Below are positions 7,701 through 12,709 of a stretch of DNA of 12,709 nucleotides, piece by piece. Source of the DNA: JAJPHC01 sp035255945 (GTDB taxonomy: Bacteria > Acidobacteriota > Thermoanaerobaculia > Gp7-AA8); NCBI GenBank assembly GCA_035255945.1, contig DATEZA010000236.1, positions 1 to 12,709 on the forward strand, given 5' to 3'. Made by a program: the position numbers and the translations under genes. How positions within the stretch are numbered: the stretch's first letter is position 1; each line of letters opens with the position of its first letter. The notes beneath the pieces were generated by a model. That model was not told the origin of the DNA. It ran no database searches and worked only from the letters and a program-made list of their open reading frames with translations.

Positions 7701-7812
7701 GCCGTCGCATGCATTGCGCGATGCGCAGCGCGCGATGCTGCATTCATCCGATCCGCGACTCATGCATCCCGCGACATGGGCGCCGGTGGAGCTGCTGAGC
7801 GGGACTCTGTGA
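4705..7812 (+). CDS. Zinc-finger anti-sigma / TM / TPR / CHAT caspase-like protease fusion
   Basis: This is a 1035-residue multidomain protein. Residues 1-50 form a zf-HC2-type anti-sigma zinc finger with H33-x3-C37-x2-C40 (DHLRGCEEC). Residues 62-81 are one membrane helix (WWWLAAAAAVVIALIAIPFF). TPR-like helical repeats run from about 150 to 700; the clearest, at 205-252, includes PEALFNRALILERMG. Residues from about 709 to the end are a CHAT domain with the caspase-type dyad intact: H902 in YFAGHAES and C943 in LAACGTF, plus GARAVVGTLWEVDD and the terminal ATWAPVELLSG typical of CHAT. CHAT proteins are peptidases activated through their TPRs in several conflict systems. Inference: the finger holds the adjacent sigma factor, the TPRs sense a signal, and CHAT cleaves a partner or itself. 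With one helix, TPR-CHAT would lie outside the cytoplasm if the finger is inside. Best partner candidates are the two genes downstream. Confidence 0.9.
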   Translation: MSDNAPLHPEAGTMAAFIEGRLAPDELRSVSDHLRGCEECRTVVSETARFEREEQRPANRNWWWLAAAAAVVIALIAIPFFRASRTPIDRLIAAAPHEHRHVEARLSGFPWARLQAPSRGETTPDPADLRLAGAAGEVLEKTGGRGHSAGVAYLLIDRSHESIATLEKSANDAQSWSDLAAARFAVATQEDRPSQFVEALAAADHALRMNPKLPEALFNRALILERMGVREKAREAWQQYLDADPSSEWAVEARAHLHSLGAQSKKFDPKSLDHPDAALVREFPEQARRYGEGPILCAWANGDATALSRARTIADALASFNGEHLLDDAVSAIERANDADRKTLAEAYRIYGPARQAYGKRRSAAEQQLRRAATLFARAHSPMAEVANYFAANTVKDQDRAVEAREQLLALRERIDATRYRALSAQISWTLAVAANSIGDVDTGAREAEAAAMIFNRLGERMNDAFMESVAAYSLELSGNADVAARHRAKALETYCGGDNRSLCNGVLDETASALTLIDRTEEALALTNATTAFRGDDPFVTTCQAVNRARVAGRGRIESAAHDAIREARAALAQVSDQALHDAMRAQIDIEEASLMRAREPLRALDVLNRSVDFLRSRDVRYLMPYAWLQRARTLAASGDQPKALADYHAALREVETQQSQNLSIAFLDTARQVVDETIELELSRGAVDEAFRVSDARHQLTSGGHGARLPAGTAAIEYAVLSRGLAIFCVTRSGVIAQRVDVDHRELDARIDAFTGAVRRRAPIEAVRSASAAVYALLVAPVRSQLESSDTLIIVPDRELFAVPFASLYDEKSARYLIEDFDVRFAPAVSSLADAAPDALTPALVVGDPPTSHPRLRDGREEAEEIASLNRGTLLTGNAATRAAFTETARRSALIYFAGHAESDAIESNAALLLANGASLDESDIVHLRLERRPLVVLAACGTFRGDAMHVAGMSSLSRAFLIAGARAVVGTLWEVDDDIASAFFLRFHENLRGDPSPSHALRDAQRAMLHSSDPRLMHPATWAPVELLSGTL

Positions 7813-7818
7813 AAGGAG
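7813..7818 (+). promoter_or_regulatory. Shine-Dalgarno of first cysteine-rich paralog
   Basis: AAGGAG lies 7 nt before the ATG at 7826 and immediately after the CHAT stop codon. It supports the 7826 start and an operon with a gap of only 13 bp. Confidence 0.75.
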
Positions 7819-7825
7819 AACCGTC

Positions 7826-8770
7826 ATGAACGCGACAGCCATCATCGAGGTCATCGGGATAGTTCTGTTGTCGTACCAGCTCGAGCCGGGGAAATTGATC
7901 GGGATTGCTCCGCGGATCCCGTGTTCCACGACGCACGACGGTCCGGCGCGCAACGACGCGCCGCAACGTAACGCAATCGCGATCACGAAGCCGGGCAGTG
8001 AGATGCACATGGTCGAGAGCGCCGAGCAGGCGATGACGCATGCGAACGTCGAAGAGCACGAAGCACTGCTCGTATTTCCTCGCGGTCATTACAACGCGCA
8101 AGGTTGGGAGCCGAAGCCGCTCAACGACTCGTACGACTACGTCAAGCTGAGTGGAGAGCGGGTGCGGTTCATCATTAATGGCGGTGAGCGCAAGACGGAG
8201 CGCACGAATGTCGGGGCAATGACGAATTCGGGCAAGGGGGCGGCGGTCGTCAGGCAGACGGGGCTCGGCCTGCCGCACGCGAGCGGATGCTGTACGAATC
8301 CTCAGCTGCGCCGCGAATACACGCCCGAAACGAATTACAGCCTCGCTGCGGCGGTGGTGGAGTTTCCGGGAGATCTCGGCAGCACCTGCCACAAGTCGAC
8401 GGGCCGCCAGGACACCGTCGTGTCGTTCGATTACGCCGGAACGTTCGTCGTCGAGGCAACCAACGCGCTGACCACGAAGCGCATCACGTTCGACTCGATG
8501 GCGCTGATCACGATCGCAAACGTGCCGGTGACGGTGACGGACCGGAACGCGAAATGTGGCGGCGATTCGCCGCATCTCGCAGAGCACCTCGCGGCCTACG
8601 CGGCGATGGTTCTTCCCTGCAACAACAAGACGCAGCCTTGCACGCTGTCGACATGGCAGGGTGACGACTGTCCCGATACGCCCTTGCGTCCCGGCGGGAA
8701 AGTCATCGTGACGACGCCGTGGCCCGCTGCCCTAGTCACCGCGAGTTGCTCGAATAATCAGTGGCCGTGA
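7826..8770 (+). CDS. Unrecognised cysteine-rich protein, paralog 1 (CHAT-operon associated)
   Basis: I do not recognise this 314-residue protein. It is clearly homologous to the next gene. Both share the N-terminal pattern T-A-I-I-x3-G-I-x-LLSYQ-x2-PG-x-L, then APRIPC with C33 at the same position. They also share a CC pair before LR-x-EYTP and LAAAVV-x-F, then TGRQDTVV (GRRQDTVI in the other), IANVP (FANVP in the other), and a C-terminus ending CSNNQWP. About nine cysteines match between the two. Residues 3-18 are hydrophobic but lack the basic N-terminus of a standard signal peptide and contain E8, so export or membrane insertion is uncertain. The remainder looks beta-rich, with alternating hydrophobic stretches. 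Lying 13 bp after a CHAT protease gene, it is a candidate substrate, effector or structural partner; this is inference only. Confidence 0.85.
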   Translation: MNATAIIEVIGIVLLSYQLEPGKLIGIAPRIPCSTTHDGPARNDAPQRNAIAITKPGSEMHMVESAEQAMTHANVEEHEALLVFPRGHYNAQGWEPKPLNDSYDYVKLSGERVRFIINGGERKTERTNVGAMTNSGKGAAVVRQTGLGLPHASGCCTNPQLRREYTPETNYSLAAAVVEFPGDLGSTCHKSTGRQDTVVSFDYAGTFVVEATNALTTKRITFDSMALITIANVPVTVTDRNAKCGGDSPHLAEHLAAYAAMVLPCNNKTQPCTLSTWQGDDCPDTPLRPGGKVIVTTPWPAALVTASCSNNQWP

Positions 8771-8823
8771 ACGGGGATTTCTCTCCTCCAGTACTCGGCC
8801 TTCTCTATCACTCGGTTACCTCG

Positions 8824-8829
8824 AAAGGA
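8824..8829 (+). promoter_or_regulatory. Shine-Dalgarno of second cysteine-rich paralog
   Basis: AAAGGA lies 7 nt before the ATG at 8837, the same spacing as for paralog 1. I see no convincing separate promoter or terminator in the 66-bp gap 8771-8836, so the pair is probably co-transcribed. Confidence 0.65.
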
Positions 8830-8836
8830 CAACATC

Positions 8837-9754
8837 ATGTCTACGACTGCGATCATTCAGATCGTCGGGATCTTTCTGCTTTCGTATCAAATCGTTCCTG
8901 GCCAGCTCGTTGCGGTTGCGCCGCGGATTCCGTGTCCGCCGCAGGCAGTGCAGACGAAGAGCGGCAGAATCGCCGTCTCCGTTCCGGCCTCGGCGGCCGA
9001 GCAGGAGATGCTGAGCCAGGGAATCGCGCCGCATGGCGCGCTTCTGTTGATGCAGCCGTGCGACTTCATCTCCAGCAACGGCTGGACTCCGACTCCGAGC
9101 ATTCTCGAATCGAATGGCCAGCTTTATCTCTACGTCAGGCTGGACGGAGAACAGATCCGCTTCAATACAGGAATTCGGCCGGCGACGACGAGTCATAACG
9201 AAGCTGCCATTTCCGAGCCGAGCCGGCGGATTGCCGACGTTGACAAGTTGATGGGCCTCCCGCACGTTTACGGCGAGCAGTGCTGCACTCAGCCCAAACT
9301 GCGCGATGAGTACACGCCGGCCGGCAAGTACAAGCTGGCAGCGGCGGTGGTCGATTTTTCCAACGCGTCGCCGACGGTATGCAACACGTCGGGAAGACGG
9401 CAGGACACGGTGATCAACGTCACAAACAACGGGAAGCTGACGATTGAAGCGACGAAGAACGGCACGACCAAATCGATCACCGTGAAAGGAAATGCGGAAT
9501 TGATCTTCGCGAACGTGCCGCTCGATGCGGTTCCGGGCACCGCGTCGTGCGGCGCCGGCGGCGGCAATTCCCACAACGCCGCGTATCTCGCGATGGTGGT
9601 GCCATGCGCTCAATACAAGCCGTGCGCGACGAGCAGTCCATCGAACAGTGTGTGTGCGAAACAGCCGGTTCTGATCATGTCGTTGCCGAACACCGGCTCA
9701 ACGGACCCGTCTGCGCGTTCCACCGCGGAATGCTCGAACAATCAGTGGCCCTGA
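8837..9754 (+). CDS. Unrecognised cysteine-rich protein, paralog 2 (CHAT-operon associated)
   Basis: This 305-residue protein is homologous end to end with the preceding gene. The N-terminal hydrophobic segment TAIIQIVGIFLLSYQ and the APRIPC block are nearly identical and in register. The middle holds GLPHVYGEQCCTQPKLRDEY, where paralog 1 has GLPHASGCCTNPQLRREY. The C-terminus is again CSNNQWP. The N-terminal 33 residues and the last seven are the best conserved parts; residues 34-130 have drifted most, which suggests a variable domain between two fixed ends. No enzyme motif is visible. Base composition looks less GC-rich than in the sigma and CHAT genes. Its last 13 bp overlap the 3' end of a small gene on the opposite strand. 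Function is unknown; a tandem duplication kept next to a protease suggests paired substrates or subunits. Confidence 0.85.
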   Translation: MSTTAIIQIVGIFLLSYQIVPGQLVAVAPRIPCPPQAVQTKSGRIAVSVPASAAEQEMLSQGIAPHGALLLMQPCDFISSNGWTPTPSILESNGQLYLYVRLDGEQIRFNTGIRPATTSHNEAAISEPSRRIADVDKLMGLPHVYGEQCCTQPKLRDEYTPAGKYKLAAAVVDFSNASPTVCNTSGRRQDTVINVTNNGKLTIEATKNGTTKSITVKGNAELIFANVPLDAVPGTASCGAGGGNSHNAAYLAMVVPCAQYKPCATSSPSNSVCAKQPVLIMSLPNTGSTDPSARSTAECSNNQWP

Positions 9755-9912
9755 ACGCTGATCGCCCACCACTCCTCATCGTCGACGGGGACGTGTTCGC
9801 CGAACACGTCCCCCTCCACCCGCCGCTGCCACGAAGGCCAGCGTTCGACAATTTCCTCCGCCTCGTCCAGCACATCCCAGAAATCCATCGCGTACGGCGC
9901 CCCATTCGCCAT
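9742..9912 (-). CDS. Small acidic protein, 56 residues, function unknown
   Basis: From the ATG at 9912 the frame encodes 56 residues beginning MANGAPYAMDFWDVLDEA and including EEIVERWPSWQRR and VPVDDEEWWAISVQGH. It is acidic and rich in tryptophan, and its first half looks like an amphipathic helix. That composition is unlike the arginine- and alanine-rich shadow translations common in this GC-rich DNA, so I consider it a probable real gene. The frame remains open back to a TTG at 9972, next to the deaminase stop, but those extra residues look non-coding. It follows the deaminase on the same strand by 60 bp and may be its partner, or be unrelated. No good ribosome site is seen. Its 3' end overlaps paralog 2 by 13 bp. 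Confidence 0.5.
   Translation of the reverse strand: MANGAPYAMDFWDVLDEAEEIVERWPSWQRRVEGDVFGEHVPVDDEEWWAISVQGH
9787..9813. terminator. 13-bp inverted repeat between convergent transcription units (possible terminator or attenuator stem)
   Basis: The arms GGGGACGTGTTCG (9787-9799) and their exact complement (9801-9813) are separated by a single base. The stem lies 33 bp after the stop codon of paralog 2 and inside the small reverse-strand gene. No T-run follows on either strand, so it is not a classical intrinsic terminator. It may be coding-sequence coincidence or a processing or pausing stem at the convergent junction. Confidence 0.3.
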
Positions 9913-9972
9913 GCGTCGATTATCGCGTGAGGGAACTTTTAGGAGGCGAAGTTCTAACCGGCGTGGAGACAA

Positions 9973-11553
9973 CTACTTCCGCACGGCCTCCGGCTTTAAA
10001 AACTTCTTCAATTCGTAGAGCACCTTCGCCTCCAGGTCGAGATAGCTGAGCGGCAGCATCTCGACTTTCGGCGCGGACGTCTTCGGGTCCCAGCGAATGC
10101 GCTCGCCGGAGCTCTTTACCTTGCGCTCGCGTTGGGCGCCGGTGGCGCTCTGCAGCGAAAAGAGATCGACGAAGCGGTGCGGGCCGATGCCGAGGAGGGG
10201 CTCGAAGCGGACCGAGTGCGGGTCCTTGCAGTGATCGTTGCCGCAATGCGGGGCGAAGATGTCGTCGTAGCCGTGGATCGCATCGCGATGCAGCTCGAGC
10301 GCGCGTGATTTCGGATACGGCTCGATGTATACGACGCGCCGCAATCCCGCGGTCACGATCGCACGCGCGCACTGATGACAGGGGAACGTCGTCGTGTACA
10401 GCGTCGCATCGCGCGGACTCGCACCGACGCGCGCGGCGGCGAGAATCGCCTCCAGCTCCGCGTGACTGGTGCGCCCGAATTCGAGCAGGCTCATCACGCG
10501 CGAGCGCTTGAATGCTTCGCGCGCATCGTCCAGCCGCGGACGCGCGTTCGCATTGAGCCAGCCCGCGTCGCGCACGAGCTCGAGCACCTCGCCGATGATC
10601 TGGTCGGCGTGCACGTTGACCGAGTCGCGCTCTTCGTGAATGTCGCGCCGGTCGTAATGATCGCCGGCGCGATAGAGACCGCCGCCCCCTTTCGGCACAT
10701 CGTTCCAGCCGATGCCGAGGACTTCGTGCGCGTGCGACACGAGCACGGCACCGACCTGGCGTCCGAGAGCGCCGGATGCGAGCGAAGTTGCGAACGCGTG
10801 AAACATGAAGTGCTCGTCGGCGGACGGCGTTTCGCCGAGATCGCCGAGGATCAGGCGGACCATGCGATGGATCTGATCGAATGTCGAGGTGCGCGAGGCG
10901 GGGGAGACGAACAGATCGCACAACTGGAACACGTCGCGAAGACGCTGACCGTATTCGTCCGCCGCTTCGTCTTCATCGCGATTCGCCAGCGCTTCCGCTT
11001 CGAGCAGGTAGTTCGGAAAGTCGGGCGACGCTGCGGTCTCGTTGTGCGACCTGGCGATGCGCAGCGCGAGCGAGTCGACGCGCGCCGGACGATTGACGTT
11101 GACGCCGATCAGGAAAAATCCGGGACCGTAGATGCGGCGCAGCAGCTGCGCTTCTTCCGGACGCTTCAACGTGCGGAGGATGTACGCACGCCGCGCCGGG
11201 ACATTGCCCTTGCGCTTGCGACGGCCGCGGATTTCCGCTATCGCCGCCGATGCAACCGCCGCGGGATTCGCGCTCAACCTCCGGATCGCATTCCCCGCGT
11301 CCATGTACGACGCAATCCGCATCTCCTCGGGCGAATCGAGCAAGCGAATCGGCGAACCGTCGGTTTTTTCCAGCGGCCGCCGCGCCGCGATCTGCCGGAT
11401 CAATTCGCCCACGCTGATCTCTTCCACCTCGGCGTACTCACATTTCTTGAGCGCGTCGCGCAGCGTGCGGCTGATCTCCTGCAGGTCGGCGCCGACCGGT
11501 CCGGCGAGGCCGAAGACCAGCTCGAATCCGTCGATCGATTCCGGGTTACTCAA
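9973..11553 (-). CDS. avcD-like: AvcD-like anti-phage dCTP/dCMP deaminase
   Basis: The 526-residue protein has the two-part layout of anti-phage dCTP deaminases (AvcD): an N-terminal nucleotide-kinase-like P-loop domain and a C-terminal zinc deaminase. The deaminase site is complete: H364-A-E366 in GRTSHAELEA, and P-C392-H-Q-C395 in TTFPCHQCAR. The segment LGRQVGAVLVS and GIGWNDVPKGGGGLY also matches deoxycytidylate deaminases. A second cluster, HCGNDHCKDP, follows at about 430. The N-terminal loop FGLAGPVGADL is glycine-rich but lacks the Walker A lysine. The family depletes dCTP/dCMP on phage infection, starving viral DNA synthesis, and in Vibrio it is held inactive by a small RNA (AvcI) encoded next to it. 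Start is TTG at 11553, just upstream of the conserved FELVFGL; no clear Shine-Dalgarno. The 164-bp divergent region upstream is where such an RNA could lie. Confidence 0.85.
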   Translation of the reverse strand: MSNPESIDGFELVFGLAGPVGADLQEISRTLRDALKKCEYAEVEEISVGELIRQIAARRPLEKTDGSPIRLLDSPEEMRIASYMDAGNAIRRLSANPAAVASAAIAEIRGRRKRKGNVPARRAYILRTLKRPEEAQLLRRIYGPGFFLIGVNVNRPARVDSLALRIARSHNETAASPDFPNYLLEAEALANRDEDEAADEYGQRLRDVFQLCDLFVSPASRTSTFDQIHRMVRLILGDLGETPSADEHFMFHAFATSLASGALGRQVGAVLVSHAHEVLGIGWNDVPKGGGGLYRAGDHYDRRDIHEERDSVNVHADQIIGEVLELVRDAGWLNANARPRLDDAREAFKRSRVMSLLEFGRTSHAELEAILAAARVGASPRDATLYTTTFPCHQCARAIVTAGLRRVVYIEPYPKSRALELHRDAIHGYDDIFAPHCGNDHCKDPHSVRFEPLLGIGPHRFVDLFSLQSATGAQRERKVKSSGERIRWDPKTSAPKVEMLPLSYLDLEAKVLYELKKFLKPEAVRK

Positions 11554-11608
11554 GGACGGATAGGGTAACAGAAGGACAAAAAAGGAGTGAAAAGTATTTG
11601 AAAGGACG

Positions 11609-11617
11609 TGCTAGAAT
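11609..11617 (+). promoter_or_regulatory. Possible extended -10 promoter for the DUF2130-like gene
   Basis: TGCTAGAAT fits an extended -10 (TG-n-TAGAAT). A weak GTGAAA at 11587-11592 lies 19 bp upstream as a poor -35. Transcription would start near 11624 and place the GA-rich tandem repeat in the 5' leader. No convincing reverse-strand promoter for the deaminase was found in 11554-11717. Confidence 0.3.
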
Positions 11618-11631
11618 GTTTGTCCCCGGTT

Positions 11632-11687
11632 GAGAAACAGAGAAACTGAGAAACAGAGAGACAGAGAGACAGAGATATAGAGGAGGG
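11632..11687 (+). repeat. Seven tandem 8-bp GA-rich repeats
   Basis: The units are GAGAAACA, GAGAAACT, GAGAAACA, GAGAGACA, GAGAGACA, GAGATATA and GAGGAGGG. They have an exact 8-bp period with no indels and drift from the consensus toward the downstream end. The strand is almost purely purine. The tract lies between the possible promoter and the ribosome site of the DUF2130-like gene. Such tracts can slip in copy number, alter leader spacing, or form triplex DNA. Confidence 0.9.
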
Positions 11688-11707
11688 GGTGGTGGGGAGG
11701 CCGGGAC

Positions 11708-11713
11708 GGAGGA
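11708..11713 (+). promoter_or_regulatory. Strong Shine-Dalgarno of the DUF2130-like gene
   Basis: GGAGGA lies 4 nt before the ATG at 11718 and fixes that start. It stands clear of the GA-rich repeat, although the repeat's GAGGAGGG unit just upstream could compete as a decoy ribosome site. Confidence 0.8.
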
Positions 11714-11717
11714 AATC

Positions 11718-12674
11718 ATGGCGGTGGCAAGTGGGGAGCAGTGCCCGTATTGCGGCTCGAAGATCACGCATGACAAGTTCCTGAAGATTCAGGCGCGGAT
11801 TCGCGAAGAGGAGCGGCGCAAGCTCGCCGCGGCGATCGATCAGGTCAAGGTCGAGCTCGAAAAGCAGCGGAAGAAGGAGCTGGCCGACGTCCGCGCGATT
11901 CTGCAAAAGGACCGCGACGCGCAGTTGGCGAAACGCGAAGCGGACTTCGCCCGCGAGCGCGACGCGCTGCAGAAAAAAATCGTCGACATCAGCAAGCGCG
12001 TGCAGAAGTCGGGCGGCGACATCGCGGAAGGAAACGAGATCGATCTCTTCGACGAGCTCCGCGGCGCGTTCCCCGACGACATGATCGCGCGCAAGGGCGG
12101 CAACCTGATCGTCGAGCTCCGTTACAAAGGCAAAAACGCCGGACGTCTATTGATCGCCGCGAAGCCGCGCAATGCGTGGCAGCACGCATTCGTGACGAAG
12201 CTGCGCCAGGAGCAGTCGGAGCTCGGCGCCGATCACGCGATCCTCGCCACGCCGGTTTTCCCCGCGGGCAAGAAAGAGCTGTTCGTCGACGGCGGCGTGA
12301 TCGTCGTCTCGCCGGCGCGCGTGCGTGCGATCGTCGAAGTGCTGCGCAAGGCGCTGATCTCGATGCATGTCGCGCGGCTCACCGATCAGGAGCGCTCGGA
12401 CAAGCTCCACAAGCTCTTCCGCCACATCACGTCGCCGTCGTTCAAACGGAAACTGGCCGAGGCGTCGGATTTGACGGGCGAGGCGCTGCAGATCGATGTC
12501 GATGAGAAGCGCGCGCACGATCTGATCTGGAGAAAGCGCGGCACGGTGCTGACGCGCATCCGCCAGGTGCTGCGCGACATCGACACCGACGTCAGCGCGA
12601 TCGTCGAATCGCAGGACGAGCCGGCTCCGGTGACGCCGATCCGTGCAGCCGCGTACCGAGTGACATCGCGATGA
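11718..12674 (+). CDS. DUF2130-like protein (RmuC-related, PD-(D/E)XK fold) with degenerate active site
   Basis: The 318-residue protein starts with a half zinc ribbon (C9-P-Y-C12-G). A charged coiled coil follows at about 22-97 (EEERRKLAAAIDQVKVELEK). The region at about 105-200 aligns in outline with the nuclease-like core of DUF2130: E107 in NEIDLFDEL, FPDDMI, KGGN, then AKPRNAW, KLRQEQ, ILATPVFP and GVIVVSP. As I recall the family, the core carries D and an E-S-K triad piece in the WESKRTKNW region. Here the E-x-K is A147-A-K149 and the preceding Asp position appears to be N129, so catalysis is doubtful. The family's role is poorly known; DNA binding or recombination-related functions have been proposed from the fold. 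It is shorter than usual members. The stop overlaps the next start by 4 bp (ATGA). It is divergent from the deaminase. Confidence 0.75.
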   Translation: MAVASGEQCPYCGSKITHDKFLKIQARIREEERRKLAAAIDQVKVELEKQRKKELADVRAILQKDRDAQLAKREADFARERDALQKKIVDISKRVQKSGGDIAEGNEIDLFDELRGAFPDDMIARKGGNLIVELRYKGKNAGRLLIAAKPRNAWQHAFVTKLRQEQSELGADHAILATPVFPAGKKELFVDGGVIVVSPARVRAIVEVLRKALISMHVARLTDQERSDKLHKLFRHITSPSFKRKLAEASDLTGEALQIDVDEKRAHDLIWRKRGTVLTRIRQVLRDIDTDVSAIVESQDEPAPVTPIRAAAYRVTSR

Positions 12675-12709
12675 TCGAAGCAACTCTCGCGCAGCAGCAG
12701 TGGCAGGAG
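12671..12709 (+). CDS. Start of a further gene, truncated by the window edge
   Basis: An ATG at 12671 overlaps the stop of the DUF2130-like gene (ATGA) and opens a frame of 13 codons, MIEATLAQQQWQE, to the end of the window. The 4-bp overlap is the same junction type as at 4705 and suggests an operon partner. Too little is visible to assign a function. Confidence 0.5.
   Translation, partial: MIEATLAQQQWQE

Noticed and set aside
7760..8587. 275-codon reverse frame opposite paralog 1
   Set aside because: It is Arg-rich with no motifs; the forward frame is homologous to the next gene and has a good ribosome site.
3851..9754. Type III-E CRISPR (Craspase) relative
   Set aside because: The sigma and TPR-CHAT theme is similar, but there is no gRAMP/Cas7-11, no array, and the downstream proteins show no resemblance I can identify to Csx30 or Csx31.
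7826..9754. Bacterial gasdermins as the identity of the two paralogs
   Set aside because: Proximity to a caspase-like protease and a similar size make it tempting, but no gasdermin sequence signature is recognisable by eye. It is kept only as a hypothesis for structure comparison.
10375..11568. 397-codon forward frame
   Set aside because: It is antisense to the deaminase gene, whose zinc motifs are complete. The forward product is Arg-rich with no recognisable motifs.
11546..11776. Reverse-strand small frame with PPPPP and LSVS repeats
   Set aside because: It is the translation of the complement of the 8-bp GA-rich repeat and lies across the divergent promoter region.

Overview
The window is GC-rich, densely coded bacterial DNA with many 4-bp start/stop overlaps and several TTG or GTG starts. 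No 16S or other taxonomic marker is present. The mix of a sigma-70/CHAT operon, a divergent DUF2130-type protein and abundant REP-like palindromes would fit an Acidobacteriota-like or similar environmental lineage, but that is an inference from general style only.

Layout. (1) Bases 2-814 hold the C-terminal part of an APC-type amino-acid permease whose last residues and stop codon lie in a repeat. (2) Bases 763-1162 are a repeat cluster: two 107-bp copies of a multi-hairpin palindrome, each flanked by about 20-bp direct repeats, interleaved with two copies (opposite orientation) of a second hairpin family. (3) Bases 1143-3846 hold a reverse-strand bicupin gene, then, divergent from it, an isopenicillin-N-synthase-like Fe(II)/2-oxoglutarate-type oxygenase overlapping a serine hydrolase lipoprotein of the beta-lactamase fold. 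(4) Bases 3851-9754 are a compact forward operon: a sigma-70 family factor; a 1035-residue protein with a zinc-finger anti-sigma domain, one membrane helix, TPRs and a C-terminal CHAT caspase-like protease domain; then two tandem paralogs of a cysteine-rich family I do not recognise. (5) Bases 9742-11553 on the reverse strand hold an anti-phage dCTP/dCMP deaminase of the AvcD type and, downstream of it, a 56-residue acidic protein. (6) Bases 11554-11717 are a divergent intergenic region with seven 8-bp GA-rich repeats, leading into a DUF2130-like protein whose nuclease signature looks degenerate, and the first 13 codons of another gene.

How the genes may work together. The main candidate system is the operon 3851-9754. 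The sigma factor and the zinc-finger protein look like a sigma/anti-sigma pair, and the anti-sigma is fused to TPR-CHAT with its His-Cys dyad intact. The two downstream paralogs share an N-terminal hydrophobic segment, matched cysteines and an identical C-terminal tail, making them good candidates for CHAT substrates or effectors; this is inference. The adjacent AvcD-like deaminase is a recognised phage-defence protein, so the right half of the window may be a small defence or stress-response neighbourhood. No CRISPR array, tRNA, rRNA, transposase or integrase gene was seen.
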